Assembly: GCF_009765965.1 (NCBI RefSeq)
Contig: NZ_LMUL01000003.1
Span: forward strand, 85,817-149,816
DNA length: 64,000 bases
From: Caulobacter sp. S45
Lineage (GTDB): Bacteria; Pseudomonadota; Alphaproteobacteria; Caulobacterales; Caulobacteraceae
Reading direction: 5' to 3'
Made by a program: the position numbers and the translations under genes. Under the pieces are notes generated by a model that worked only from the letters and a program-made list of their open reading frames with translations, made no database searches and was not told the origin of the DNA. This document shows, piece by piece, positions 55,975 to 64,000 of the stretch (position 1 is the stretch's first letter; every line of letters starts with the position of its first letter).

Positions 55975-56802
55975 TCACACCCCCATCGCCAGCAGGGCCA
56001 GCGAGACCGCGCCCGCCAGCCAGCAATAGATGGCGAAGGGGTCGAAGGCCTTGAACTCGTGCTTCTTGAACCAGCGCATCAGCGCCCACAGGCTGACATA
56101 GGCCACCGCCCCCGCGACCACGCCGGCGCCCCAGGCCTGGGTGCTGAAGTGAGCGCCCTCCTTGTGCAGCTTGGGCACTTCCAGCACCGCCGCGCCCAGG
56201 ATGATCGGGGTGGCGGTCAGGAAGGAGAAACGGGCGGCGTCCTCGTGGTCGAGGCCCGACAGGAAGCCGCCGACCATGGTGGTGCCGGAGCGCGAGATGC
56301 CGGGGATCAGCGCCAGGCACTGGCACACCCCGATGAACAGCGCGTGGCCCCAGCTCAGCTCGTCGATCCGCCGCGTCGCCTGGCGCTTCAGCCGCTCGGC
56401 CGCGAACAGGATCACCCCGTTCACGATCAGGAAGATCGCCGCGATCATGGCGCTGGCGAAGACGTGGCGGAGCAGCTTCTCGAAGGCGAAGCCCACGACC
56501 ACCGCTGGGATGGTCGCCACCACCACCCGCCAGAACAACCGGCGGTCCTGCTGGGCGCGGGCGCCGCGGTTCAGCAGCACGGCCATCGCGAAGTCCCACC
56601 AGTCCCGCCAAAAATAGACCAGCAGGGCGACCGCGGTGCCCAGGTGCATCACCACCAGGAAGGGCAGGAACCCCGCTCCGTTCTGGTCCACGTTCCAGTG
56701 CAGCAGCGACGGCACGATCACCGCATGACCAAGGCTGGAGACGGGGAACAGCTCCGTCACGCCCTGCAGCACCGCCAATAGAATGACCTGGATCGTCGAC
56801 AC
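55975..56802 (-). CDS. uppP: Undecaprenyl-diphosphatase
   Basis: This 275-residue BacA-type membrane phosphatase recycles undecaprenyl pyrophosphate to the lipid carrier used for peptidoglycan and polysaccharide assembly. Catalytic motifs GVTELFPVSSLGHA (near the N-terminus) and LIPGISRSGTTM are intact. GTG 56802 follows GGAGG by 6 nt. It is first in an operon with the PEBP protein, and lies 173 bp from the divergent YcnI-like gene, with a long hairpin in the gap. Confidence 0.95.
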   Translation of the reverse strand: MSTIQVILLAVLQGVTELFPVSSLGHAVIVPSLLHWNVDQNGAGFLPFLVVMHLGTAVALLVYFWRDWWDFAMAVLLNRGARAQQDRRLFWRVVVATIPAVVVGFAFEKLLRHVFASAMIAAIFLIVNGVILFAAERLKRQATRRIDELSWGHALFIGVCQCLALIPGISRSGTTMVGGFLSGLDHEDAARFSFLTATPIILGAAVLEVPKLHKEGAHFSTQAWGAGVVAGAVAYVSLWALMRWFKKHEFKAFDPFAIYCWLAGAVSLALLAMGV

Positions 56803-56873
56803 CCGCCGCCTCCGCGTTGCAAGCCCTCCTTCTAGAGGGTGATCACGGAAAGTGGAGGCCGGTTTCGGTCGCG

Positions 56874-56901
56874 GCCGCGCTGTTTCTTCGAGAAACGCGG
56901 C
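56874..56901. other. Long hairpin in the uppP / YcnI-like divergent gap
   Basis: An 11-bp stem with a 3-nt bulge (GCCGC+GTTTCT with AGAAAC+GCGGC, TCG loop) lies about 72 bp upstream of uppP on its coding strand. It could be part of a uppP mRNA leader; no T-tract follows, so termination is not obvious. Confidence 0.35.
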
Positions 56902-56975
56902 GTGTGATCGATCCACGGGACCGAGGACGGGGTTTTGCGCGTAATTTCGCCCAGGTTCCGCATAGATAGGAGACC

Positions 56976-57521
56976 ATGTTCAGACAATCCGCCTTGTCCG
57001 TCTCCCTCGTCGCCGCCCTTTCGGGGGTCTGCGGCGCCGCCGGGGCGCACGTCGTGCTGACCGAGCCCATGGCCCACGCCGGCGCCTCTTATGTTGGCCA
57101 CTTCCGCGTCGGACACGGCTGCGCGGGCGCGGCCACCACCGCCGTCGAGGTCCGCCTGCCTGAAGGCGTGACCGCCGCCAAACCCCAGCCCAAGCCCGGC
57201 TGGACGCTTGAGATCAAGCGCGAACCCCTGACCCAGCCCGTGAAGGGCGAAGGCGGCGGCTTGCTGCATGAGCGGGTGGCGGCGGTGATCTGGCGCGGCC
57301 GGTTGCCGGACGATGAGTTCGACGAGTTCGCCCTGATGGCGAAGCTGCCCGCAACGCTTGGCCCGCTGTACTTCCCGACCCTGCAGACCTGCGAAAAGGG
57401 CGAGGAACGCTGGACCGACATCCCCGCGCCCGGCGCGGCCTGGGGTTCGGTCCCGCATCCGGCGCCCGTCGTGACGCTGGAGGCCGGCGGCGAGGACCCC
57501 ATGGCCCACATGCATCACTGA
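56976..57521 (+). CDS. YcnI-like (DUF1775) copper-binding exported protein
   Basis: This 181-residue exported protein has a signal peptide cleaved before His24 (GAHVVL). In the YcnI family the freed N-terminal histidine binds Cu(II), here with the following GYVGHF and C-type strands. Further potential copper ligands are two cysteines and the C-terminal MAHMHH. It starts at ATG 56976 after GATAGGAGA. It lies 13 bp before a PCuAC gene; the usual third partner YcnJ/CopD is not present. Confidence 0.88.
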   Translation: MFRQSALSVSLVAALSGVCGAAGAHVVLTEPMAHAGASYVGHFRVGHGCAGAATTAVEVRLPEGVTAAKPQPKPGWTLEIKREPLTQPVKGEGGGLLHERVAAVIWRGRLPDDEFDEFALMAKLPATLGPLYFPTLQTCEKGEERWTDIPAPGAAWGSVPHPAPVVTLEAGGEDPMAHMHH

Positions 57522-57534
57522 TCAGGACCCGATA

Positions 57535-57990
57535 ATGCGTCTCTTCCTCGGCGCCGCCCTCGCGCTCCCCGTCGCCTTCGCCAGCCTTGCGTCAGCCAAC
57601 GCAGCCGCGCCGACGCCAGCCGTTTCCGTCAGCAATGCGTGGAGCCGCCCCGCCCTGCCCGGCATGTCCACCGGCGTGATCTACCTGACCGTGACCAACC
57701 ACGCCGCCAAACCCATCAGCCTGATGGGCGGCTCGACCCCGGTGGCCGCCACGATGGGCCTGCACCGCTCGGCCATGTCGGGCGGCGTCTCGACCATGGA
57801 GATGGTCGATGAAGGGCTGGAGATCCCCGCCGGCGGGACCGTGAAGCTGGAGCCGAACGGCTACCACATGATGCTGATGGGCCTGAAGGGCGGCCTCAAG
57901 GCCGGGACCAGCTTCCCCGCCATGCTGGGCTTCGGTCCGGCCGGGTCGACGAAGATCACCGTGCAGGTGCGCGCCACCCCACCGGAGTAA
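57535..57990 (+). CDS. PCuAC-type periplasmic copper chaperone
   Basis: This 151-residue exported protein has a signal peptide (cleaved near ANAA) and the PCuAC copper site pattern: M-x2-H (MGLH) followed by a Met, then HMM (NGYHMMLMGL) about 44 residues later. Such proteins pass Cu(I) to cytochrome c oxidase, alongside SCO1 proteins; one is encoded at 19176. With the upstream YcnI-like gene it forms a copper pair. Confidence 0.92.
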   Translation: MRLFLGAALALPVAFASLASANAAAPTPAVSVSNAWSRPALPGMSTGVIYLTVTNHAAKPISLMGGSTPVAATMGLHRSAMSGGVSTMEMVDEGLEIPAGGTVKLEPNGYHMMLMGLKGGLKAGTSFPAMLGFGPAGSTKITVQVRATPPE

Positions 57991-58052
57991 AGAAGGGCTT
58001 GGCGTTTAGGCCCGAGGGAGGCGGGAAGCGGAGGCCTTCGAACAATAGTCGC

Positions 58053-58943
58053 TCACCCGGCGAACCGCTGCATAGGCGATCCCGCCACGTCCAGCGGGAT
58101 CGCGAACAGGGAACCGTCCAGCGAATCCGGAGCCATGCTCTTCAGCTCCTGGTAGGCGGACGTCACGTAGAGCGTCCGAAGGTCCGGGCCGCCGAAACAA
58201 CAGCTCGAGGGCTGCCTGACCGGCAGCTCGATCGTCCGGTCGACCCGCCCATCGGGGGTGAAGCGGATCACCTGGCCCGCGCCCCAGCGGGCGTTCCACA
58301 GACAGCCCTCCTCGTCCACCGCGGCGCCATCCGGATCGCCGGGAAACGCCTTGTCGAGGAACAGCTTGCGGTTGGTGATCGCCGGGCCGTCGGGATCGTA
58401 GTCGAACGACCAGACCAGGCCCTCGCGGGTGTCGGCGGTGTAGAAGCGCGTCCCGTCCGGGCTCCAGCACAGCACGTTGGTGATGCCGACATGGCTCAGC
58501 ATCTGCTTGGAACGCCCCTGGGCGTCGACGCAGAACAGGCCGCCCGACGAGCGGGTCAGCGGGACGCCCGCGCCGTCAGGTCCCAGATTGTCGGCCATGG
58601 TGCCGAACCAGATCCGCCCCTGGGGATCGGTGCCGCATTCGTTGGAGCGGTTGCCGGGGTCGGCGTCTGGCTTGGCGAACACCTTGGTCGCCCCGCTCTC
58701 CAGGTCGAGCCGGTACAGGCCGTCGCGCAAGGCCACCATGGCGTCGCCCTTGGTGGTCGGGAACACCGCCGAACAGAACAGCTCGAAGCTCCAGCGGGTG
58801 ATCGCCCCGCTCGACGGATGCAGCCGCTTGGCCTGCTTGCCGGGAATATCGGCCCAGAACAGGCTCTGGCTCTCGACGTCCCAGAACGGCGCCTCGCCGA
58901 GCTGGTCGCGCTCGGGACGTTCGATGATCTCCCACGCTGGCAT
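58053..58943 (-). CDS. SMP-30/gluconolactonase family protein
   Basis: This 296-residue six-bladed beta-propeller lactonase of the SMP-30 family has metal ligands in LGEAPFWD (Glu16 region), NRSNECGTDPQGRIWFGTM and the GDPDGAAVDEEGCLW. It hydrolyses sugar lactones such as gluconolactone or xylonolactone; the pathway is not evident from neighbours. It has no signal peptide. It is convergent with the PCuAC gene and divergent from rsmE. Confidence 0.9.
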   Translation of the reverse strand: MPAWEIIERPERDQLGEAPFWDVESQSLFWADIPGKQAKRLHPSSGAITRWSFELFCSAVFPTTKGDAMVALRDGLYRLDLESGATKVFAKPDADPGNRSNECGTDPQGRIWFGTMADNLGPDGAGVPLTRSSGGLFCVDAQGRSKQMLSHVGITNVLCWSPDGTRFYTADTREGLVWSFDYDPDGPAITNRKLFLDKAFPGDPDGAAVDEEGCLWNARWGAGQVIRFTPDGRVDRTIELPVRQPSSCCFGGPDLRTLYVTSAYQELKSMAPDSLDGSLFAIPLDVAGSPMQRFAG

Positions 58944-59011
58944 CGACCTGGATTTCCTCCGTGTTTCGAAGCTCTGGCGTGGGACGGGCCTGCGTGTAAA
59001 GGGGTGATGGC

Positions 59012-59770
59012 ATGATCCGCCTGTTCGTTCCAGAACCGCTCGCCGGGGGTGCAGACCTCGCCCTGTCGGTCGAGCAGACCCACTACCTCGTCAACGTCAT
59101 GCGGCTTCAGCCCGGAGCCGAGCTGCTGGTGTTCAATGGGCGAGATGGGGAGTGGCGCGCCGTCCTGGCGCAGGCCGGCAAGCGCGGCGGGCGGCTGGCG
59201 GTCGCGGCGCGGACACGACCTCAACAGCTTCCGCCCGACCTCGACCTGGTCATGGCCCTGGTTAAGCGTGCACGGCTGGAGACCATCGTCGAGAAGGCGG
59301 CCGAACTGGGCGTGCGCCGTGTGCGCCTGATCACCACCCGGCGCACCAACGCCGACCACATCAAGGTGGCGCGACTGCAGGCCATCGCCACCGAGGCCGC
59401 CGAGCAGACCGGACGACTGGACGTGCCGGAAATCTGCGAGCCCGTGGCGCTCGACCGCCTGCTCGACGGCTGGGACGCCGACCGCGCCCTGATGTTCTGT
59501 GACGAGGCAGGCGACGCGCCCGACCAGCCCTGGGGCGGCGACACGGGGCGCGCGCAGCCGGCCCTGGCCGCCCTGGCGGCTCCCCCCGGCGGCCCGTGGG
59601 CGGTGCTGATCGGGCCGGAAGGCGGCTTCGCCCCGGAGGAGCGGACGCGGCTGCGCGGCCTGCCCTTCGTCACGCCCACCACGCTTGGACCCCGCATCCT
59701 ACGCGCCGACACCGCCGCCATCTCCGCCCTGACCTTGTGGCAGGCGGCGCTGGGGGACTGGCGGCCTTAG
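59012..59770 (+). CDS. rsmE: 16S rRNA m3U1498 methyltransferase
   Basis: This 252-residue SPOUT-class methyltransferase modifies U1498 of 16S rRNA. An N-terminal PUA-like domain (SVEQTHYLVNVMRLQPGAELLVFNG) is followed by the SPOUT fold with the SAM-binding knot LIGPEGGFAPEE and LGPRILRADTAA. ATG 59012 lies 10 nt after AAGGGG. It is divergent from the lactonase. gshA lies downstream, separated by a palindromic repeat. Confidence 0.95.
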   Translation: MIRLFVPEPLAGGADLALSVEQTHYLVNVMRLQPGAELLVFNGRDGEWRAVLAQAGKRGGRLAVAARTRPQQLPPDLDLVMALVKRARLETIVEKAAELGVRRVRLITTRRTNADHIKVARLQAIATEAAEQTGRLDVPEICEPVALDRLLDGWDADRALMFCDEAGDAPDQPWGGDTGRAQPALAALAAPPGGPWAVLIGPEGGFAPEERTRLRGLPFVTPTTLGPRILRADTAAISALTLWQAALGDWRP

Positions 59771-59790
59771 AACCGTGGGCGTGCTGCGTC

Positions 59791-59886
59791 CTTCGAGACA
59801 CCCCTTCGGGGCTCCTCAGCACGACGAGCCTTGGTGTTGCATAAACCTTCGTCATGCTGAGGAGCGGCGATAGCCGCGTCTCGAAG
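59791..59886. repeat. Long palindromic repeat element (MITE-like)
   Basis: In the rsmE-gshA gap, arms CTTCGAGA...GCTCCTCAGCACGACGA (59791-59798 and 59811-59827) face TCGTCATGCTGAGGAGC...TCTCGAAG (59849-59865 and 59879-59886), with one mismatch. Each arm has its own inner hairpin (CCCCTTCGGGG; GCGGC-GATA-GCCGC). Such elements occur dispersed in related genomes. No coding sequence. Confidence 0.65.
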
Positions 59887-59984
59887 CACGCACTGCGGCT
59901 CTTGAGCGCCGTTCTCCGGAAGCCTATGTGGCGCAAGGGCGGCCGGGTCTCGAGACCGGGCCGGCCGTCGTTAGAGGACACCTT

Positions 59985-61352
59985 ATGGGCGACGCCGCTT
60001 TGCAAGACACGCCGCTCCAGCTTTCCGACCTCGCCGAATACCTGGCCAGCGGCTGTAAACCGCCGTCGATGTTCCGCGTCGGGGCCGAGCACGAGAAGTT
60101 CGGTTTCCGCACCACCACACTCCAACCCATTCCTTACGAGGGCGATGACGGGATCGAGGCCCTGCTCCGGGGTCTGATGCAGTTCGGCTGGACCGGCGTT
60201 TACGAGGCGCGCGACGGTGGCGAGACCCTGATCGCACTGACCCGCGACGGCGAGAACGTCAGCCTCGAGCCCGGCGGCCAGTTCGAGCTCTCCGGCGCGC
60301 CGCTGGAGACCATGCACGACATCTGCATCGAGACCTCCAAGCACTTGCAGGAGACCAAGATCGTCGCCGACAAGCTGGGCATCTCGTTCCTGGGCCTGGG
60401 CTTCTCGCCGATCTGGCGGCGCGACCAGGTGCCGGTCATGCCCAAGGGCCGCTACAAGATCATGCGCGAATACATGCCCAAGGTCGGCTCGCTCGGCCTG
60501 GACATGATGTTCCGCACCTGCACCGTCCAGGCCAATCTCGACTTCGCGTCGGAGGCCGACATGGTGAAGAAGTTCCGGGTCAGCCTGGCGCTCCAGCCCG
60601 TGGCCACCGCCCTGTTCGCCAACTCACCGTTCACCGAGGGCAAGCCCAACGGTTGGCTGTCGGCGCGCGCGGCGGTGTGGACCGACACCGACGCCGACCG
60701 CACCGGCCTGCTCGACTTCGTGTTCAAGGACGGCTTCGGGTTCGAGACCTATGCGAACTACGCCATCGACGTGCCGATGTACTTCGCCATGCGCAAGCAC
60801 CGTTATCTCGACCTGTCGGGCAAGTCGTTCCGCGCCTTCATGGCCGGCGAGCTGGCCGAGCTGCCGGGCGAGCGGCCGACGCTGAAGGACTGGGGCGACC
60901 ACCTCACCACCCTGTTCCCCGAGGTGCGGCTGAAGACCTATCTGGAGATGCGCGGCGCGGACTCCGGCCCGCAATCCAGCCTGTGCGCCCTGCCCGCGCT
61001 ATGGACCGGCATCCTCTACGACGACGCCGCGCTGGAAGCCGCCTGGGATCTCTGCAAGCACTGGACGACCGAACAGCGCACCGCGCTGCGCGTCGACGCT
61101 GCTCGCCACGGGCTGAAGGCGGTGATCGACGGCCGCTCGCTGCAGGACGTGGCCAAGGACGTGGTGGCCATCGCCCGCGACGGCCTGAAGACCCGCGCCC
61201 GCTTCAACGCCGCCGGCCAGGACGAACGCGCCTTCCTCAACCCCGTCTCTGAAGTCGCGGACAGCGGGATCACCCCCGCCGAACGCCTGCTGGAGCTCTA
61301 CCACGGCCCCTGGGCGGGCGATGTGAACCGGGTGTTCGAGCTGGCCTACTGA
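59985..61352 (+). CDS. gshA: Glutamate-cysteine ligase (plant/alphaproteobacterial type)
   Basis: This 455-residue GCS2-family enzyme forms gamma-glutamylcysteine, the first step of glutathione synthesis. Family blocks are RVGAEHEKFGF, VSLEPGGQFELSG, MMFRTCTVQANLDF and GPWAGDVNRVFELAY at the end, which match the plant-type ligase rather than E. coli GshA. ATG 59985 follows GAGG by 7 nt; upstream in-frame codons lie in the repeat. It supplies glutathione for the GrxD/RegB-linked redox functions found elsewhere in the window. Confidence 0.95.
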   Translation: MGDAALQDTPLQLSDLAEYLASGCKPPSMFRVGAEHEKFGFRTTTLQPIPYEGDDGIEALLRGLMQFGWTGVYEARDGGETLIALTRDGENVSLEPGGQFELSGAPLETMHDICIETSKHLQETKIVADKLGISFLGLGFSPIWRRDQVPVMPKGRYKIMREYMPKVGSLGLDMMFRTCTVQANLDFASEADMVKKFRVSLALQPVATALFANSPFTEGKPNGWLSARAAVWTDTDADRTGLLDFVFKDGFGFETYANYAIDVPMYFAMRKHRYLDLSGKSFRAFMAGELAELPGERPTLKDWGDHLTTLFPEVRLKTYLEMRGADSGPQSSLCALPALWTGILYDDAALEAAWDLCKHWTTEQRTALRVDAARHGLKAVIDGRSLQDVAKDVVAIARDGLKTRARFNAAGQDERAFLNPVSEVADSGITPAERLLELYHGPWAGDVNRVFELAY

Positions 61353-61485
61353 GGGGGCATTCTTCCCGCTCCGCCGGTTGGCGATGGGCGTCGTTACCTG
61401 GCGGCAACCATACCTGAAGGCGAAACATTTACTCGGTCGCGGTAAAGTCGAATCGAAGCAGATTAGACCTTATCCCGAGGCGGAA

Positions 61486-61602
61486 ATGGCCACACCTTTC
61501 GAAAAGCCGTGGTTCGAGCGCGCCGCAAGCGCCCTGGTCATTGGCGGCACCTGCGTCCTGATGGCCGCGATCACCCTCTTCATGGGCCTGACCAACGGCT
61601 AA
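61486..61602 (+). CDS. Small single-pass membrane protein (38 aa)
   Basis: This 38-residue ORF has a soluble N-terminus (MATPFEKPWFERAAS) and one transmembrane helix (ALVIGGTCVLMAAITLFMGL). ATG 61486 follows GAGG at 61477-61480. The coding pattern and ribosome site are good for its size. I recognise no family; similar small proteins are seen in Caulobacterales. It lies between gshA and a low-GC periplasmic protein. Confidence 0.6.
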   Translation: MATPFEKPWFERAASALVIGGTCVLMAAITLFMGLTNG

Positions 61603-61736
61603 GCGAGCTGGGCTCGAGCGGCCATACGCCTGTGGCTGCTCTCGACCGTTGCAGCCCGCCCACGCAAATGCGATGCAATCAATCGTTGCGCTTCCGCCCA
61701 CGTGGGACTTGGGGCGCCACGCTGAGGGGCAAGCGC

Positions 61737-62171
61737 ATGAGAATTGACCGGATCGGCATCGCCCTGTGCAGCCTAGGACTTTCGGCGGTGTATCCGTTGG
61801 CCAGCTCAGCACAGACGAGTTCCGAAGCGAATGTGGCGGATACGCCTGCCGCCGCGGGACAAATAATTCACTGGGAAAAAATCCCCAGCAAAGGCGACCT
61901 GAGCAACTATGAGCCAGAACGCGCTCAGCGAATGGCTCAGAACGGTGAATCTTCCATGAGGTGCAAACTTCTTGCGGCAGGTACGCTAACCGATTGCGCA
62001 ATAACTAGTGAAAATCCCCCAGGATTTGCGTTTGGCGTCGCGATGATTAAAATTTCCAAGTTTTTCAAGGCGACACCTACCAGTGAGGACAGGATGGTGT
62101 CGATCTTAGTTCATTGGGACTGGCACTATGGAGACACGTCAAGGATAGTAGCGGCCGTCACCGTCAACTGA
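61737..62171 (+). CDS. Periplasmic protein with TonB C-terminal-like domain
   Basis: This 144-residue exported protein has a signal peptide (cleaved near SSAQ). Its C-terminal part reads like a TonB C-terminal domain: SMRCKLLAAGTLTDCAITSE, then NPPGFAFGVAMIKISKFFKA. It has no membrane anchor or proline spacer, so it is not a full TonB. The codons use clearly more A/T than the neighbours (for example AAT AAT, AAA TTT), a sign of recent acquisition. ATG 61737 follows GAGGGG. Function unknown. Confidence 0.7.
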   Translation: MRIDRIGIALCSLGLSAVYPLASSAQTSSEANVADTPAAAGQIIHWEKIPSKGDLSNYEPERAQRMAQNGESSMRCKLLAAGTLTDCAITSENPPGFAFGVAMIKISKFFKATPTSEDRMVSILVHWDWHYGDTSRIVAAVTVN

Positions 62172-62312
62172 GTCCCGGTCGTAGAGGTATTGCTTATCGA
62201 ACTTGAGCGCGGTTCCGGTCCCAATCGAAATTCTGAATCCGCTTCGCCTTATAAGCGCCCCGCAAGAGGTCTGCTATAGCTCCAAGCCGGCAAGAGCAAT
62301 GTGGTGACTACA

Positions 62313-63113
62313 ATGGCGGCGGCTCAAGCACAGATTCGCGTCGGTATCGGCGGATGGACCTACGAGCCCTGGCGCGGGACCTTCTTCCCCGACAAGCTGC
62401 CCCAGACCAAGGAGCTTGAGTACGCATCGCGCCAGCTCACGACCATCGAGGTCAACGGCACCTACTACCGGACCCAGCAGCCCAAGACCTTCGCCAAGTG
62501 GGTCGAAGAGACGCCGGACGACTTCGTGTTCGCAATCAAGGCGCTGCGCTTCTGCACCAACCGCAAGGTGCTGGCCGAGGCCGGCGAGTCGGTCGGCAAG
62601 TTCATCGACAGCGGCCTGACCGAGCTGGGCGACAAGCTCGGCCCGATCCTGTGGCAGTTCATGCCCACCAAGAAATTCGACGCCGAGGACTTCGGCGCCT
62701 TCCTCGACCTGCTGCCCGACGAGAAGGACGGCCACCGCCTGCGCCACGCGCTCGAGGTGCGCCACGACAGCTTCCGCACGCCCGAGTTCGTCGCGCTGGC
62801 GAGGAAGCGCGGGGCGGCGATCGTGTTCGCCGATTCCGCCACCTATCCGACGCTGGCCGACATCACCGCCGACTTCGTCTACGCCCGGCTGGAGGACGCC
62901 AAGGAAAAGGTCGAGACCGGCTACACCGCGGCCGAACTCAACCGCTGGGCGGAGGTGGCCAGGACCTGGGCCGAGGGTGGCGCGCCGGAGGGGCTGGACT
63001 ATGTCGATCCCGCCAAGCCGGAAAAGACCCCGCGCGACGCCTTTGTCTACATGATCAACGGGGCCAAGGTGCGCGCACCGGCGGCGGCCAAGGCTTTGCT
63101 GGAACGGCTGTAG
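62313..63113 (+). CDS. DUF72 family protein
   Basis: This 266-residue TIM-barrel-like DUF72 (YecE) protein has the family start IRVGIGGWTYEPWRGTFFP, VNGTYYRTQ, FVFAIKALRFCTN and LEVRHDSF near the middle. Its function is unknown, though a nuclease-like role has been proposed in relatives. ATG 62313 is used; a GTG at 62301 is possible. The next small membrane gene starts right after its stop codon. Confidence 0.92.
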   Translation: MAAAQAQIRVGIGGWTYEPWRGTFFPDKLPQTKELEYASRQLTTIEVNGTYYRTQQPKTFAKWVEETPDDFVFAIKALRFCTNRKVLAEAGESVGKFIDSGLTELGDKLGPILWQFMPTKKFDAEDFGAFLDLLPDEKDGHRLRHALEVRHDSFRTPEFVALARKRGAAIVFADSATYPTLADITADFVYARLEDAKEKVETGYTAAELNRWAEVARTWAEGGAPEGLDYVDPAKPEKTPRDAFVYMINGAKVRAPAAAKALLERL

Positions 63114-63386
63114 ATGCGGCTGGACCTGCGCAATGTGGGGGTGGCGATCGGCCTGGGGCTGTTCGTCCTGGTCTGCGCCGCCTCGTTCTATTTCCTCGCT
63201 CACGACCCGAGCACGCCCGACGTGTTCAGCGGCCACGTCTACCCGCTGATCTCGCGCAACATGCCCACGGTCTATCTGACCGACACCGAGCACGACCTGC
63301 TGCGCATCTGCTTCTTCGGCGCCATCGCCTGCATCTTCGTCGGCGTGGCGCTGCGGGGCGTCATTCGCGATGGCCGGCGGCGCTGA
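63114..63386 (+). CDS. Small two-helix membrane protein of unknown function (90 aa)
   Basis: This 90-residue protein has two predicted transmembrane helices: residues 8-28 (GVAIGLGLFVLVCAASFYFL) and 68-86 (ICFFGAIACIFVGVALRGV), with a periplasmic loop of about 40 residues between. ATG 63114 abuts the DUF72 stop with no gap. I recognise no family. It lies 2 bp before an ABC ATPase start, so the three genes look like one transcription unit. Confidence 0.75.
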   Translation: MRLDLRNVGVAIGLGLFVLVCAASFYFLAHDPSTPDVFSGHVYPLISRNMPTVYLTDTEHDLLRICFFGAIACIFVGVALRGVIRDGRRR

Positions 63387-63388
63387 GC

Positions 63389-64000
63389 GTGCAGCCCCCT
63401 TCCGACGTGGTCGCAGCGCTGGAGGCCGTTACGGTGGACTATGGCGGCAGGCGTGCGCTCGGCCCGCTGTCGCTGGCGCTGCGGGTGGGCGAGACCGTGG
63501 CCCTGGTCGGGCCCTCCGGATGTGGCAAATCCACCGCCCTGCGCCTGCTGGCGGGGCTGGAGACACCGACCTCGGGCGAGGTGCGGCGCACGCCGGGACG
63601 CGGCGAGACCTCGGTGGTGTTCCAGGCGCCCACCCTGGCCCCCTGGAGCTCGGCGTTGGCTAATGTCGCCCTGCCGCTCGAACTGGCGGGCGTGGGCAAG
63701 GGCGAGGCGCGTGAACGGGCGCTGGCGGCCTTGTCCCAGGTCGGACTCGGCGGATCGGAGCGGTTGAAGCCGGCGCAGCTCTCCGGCGGCATGGCCATGC
63801 GGGCGTCGTTGGCCCGCGCCCTGGTCACGCGACCCCGGCTGCTGTTGCTGGACGAACCGTTCGCGGCGCTCGACGAGATCACCCGCCGCCGCCTGGCCGA
63901 TGACGTGCAGGCCCTGGCGGCGGCGCTCAGGCCCGCCGTGGTGTTTGTCACCCACAGCGTCGAGGAAGCCGTCTATATGGCGTCGCGCGTGGTGGTGATG
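63389..64000 (+). CDS. ABC transporter ATPase, nitrate/sulfonate/taurine type (partial)
   Basis: The first 204 codons of an ATPase from GTG 63389; the 3-prime end is beyond the window. Walker A GPSGCGKST at 41-49, signature LSGGM (131-135, in place of LSGGQ), Walker B LLLLDEPFAALDE and switch VTHSVEEA match the SsuB/TauB/NrtD subfamily. The signature Met is a common variant. Permease and binding-protein genes should follow. It starts 2 bp after the small membrane gene. Confidence 0.88.
   Translation, partial: MQPPSDVVAALEAVTVDYGGRRALGPLSLALRVGETVALVGPSGCGKSTALRLLAGLETPTSGEVRRTPGRGETSVVFQAPTLAPWSSALANVALPLELAGVGKGEARERALAALSQVGLGGSERLKPAQLSGGMAMRASLARALVTRPRLLLLDEPFAALDEITRRRLADDVQALAAALRPAVVFVTHSVEEAVYMASRVVVM

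Noticed and set aside
59771-59984. rsmE-gshA gap as an RNA gene
   Set aside because: The pairing is explained by the palindromic repeat; no tRNA or known RNA signature is seen.

Overview
The window is a high-GC, gene-dense stretch of alphaproteobacterial chromosome, most likely from the Caulobacteraceae (Caulobacter or Phenylobacterium). Four things point there. It has a complete Tad/Cpa pilus locus whose 58-residue pilin closely resembles Caulobacter PilA. It carries two CtrA-like boxes (TTAA-N7-TTAAC with one mismatch) at Tad genes. It has a RegB/RegA/SCO1 redox cluster, and BolA with a CGFS glutaredoxin. No rRNA, tRNA, CRISPR array, prophage or insertion sequence was seen. The mobile-looking DNA consists of two short palindromic repeat elements, after nadE and after rsmE.

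Layout. 1-5500: the end of uvrA, a small secreted protein, pheS (alone, without pheT, preceded by a possible 13-codon leader ORF overlapping a hairpin), a TauE/SafE permease and a multi-pass M28 peptidase. 5580-9900: the ADP-heptose genes gmhB-hldE-hldD, then an AGE-family isomerase/epimerase. 9940-17740: an ornithine cyclodeaminase-family protein, a DUF1800/DUF1501 pair, ATP12, msrB, then bolA, a degenerate aldo-keto reductase and grxD. 17780-22440: the intracellular PHB depolymerase, SCO1 divergent from regB-regA, and a HIT protein. 22420-27560: an MHYT hybrid histidine kinase, argD-argF and a 65-residue protein. 27564-32853: a tightly coupled minus-strand operon (M17 aminopeptidase, NlpC/P60 peptidase, class II aldolase, ABC ATPase, fused permease/binding protein). 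32956-45387: the Tad locus. It holds a TadD-like TPR protein; tadC, tadB, cpaF, cpaE, cpaD, cpaC, cpaB, cpaA and two Flp pilins on the minus strand; and a pilus-N-domain protein plus two TadE-like minor pilins on the plus strand.

45419-52771: TraB/GumN, mutM, nadE, ubiE-ubiB and an FkbM methyltransferase. 52983-58943: an aldo-keto reductase, a BASS-type transporter, a 47-codon membrane ORF, uppP-PEBP, a copper-handling pair (YcnI-like and PCuAC) and an SMP-30 lactonase. 59012-64000: rsmE, gshA, two small membrane proteins, a TonB-C-like periplasmic protein with lower GC, a DUF72 protein and an ABC ATPase cut by the window end.

Themes. Several genes deal with redox and copper (RegBA, SCO1, PCuAC, YcnI, GshA, Grx4, BolA, MsrB). 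Others serve envelope building (heptose genes, UppP, NlpC/P60) and surface attachment (Tad pilus). The points most worth a second look are the intrinsic terminator between the two pilin genes, the leader structures in front of pheS and argD, the LAP-NlpC-aldolase-ABC operon, and the aldo-keto reductase lacking its catalytic tetrad between bolA and grxD. I saw no obvious defence or novel catalytic system. No database search was possible, so family assignments rest on motif recognition.
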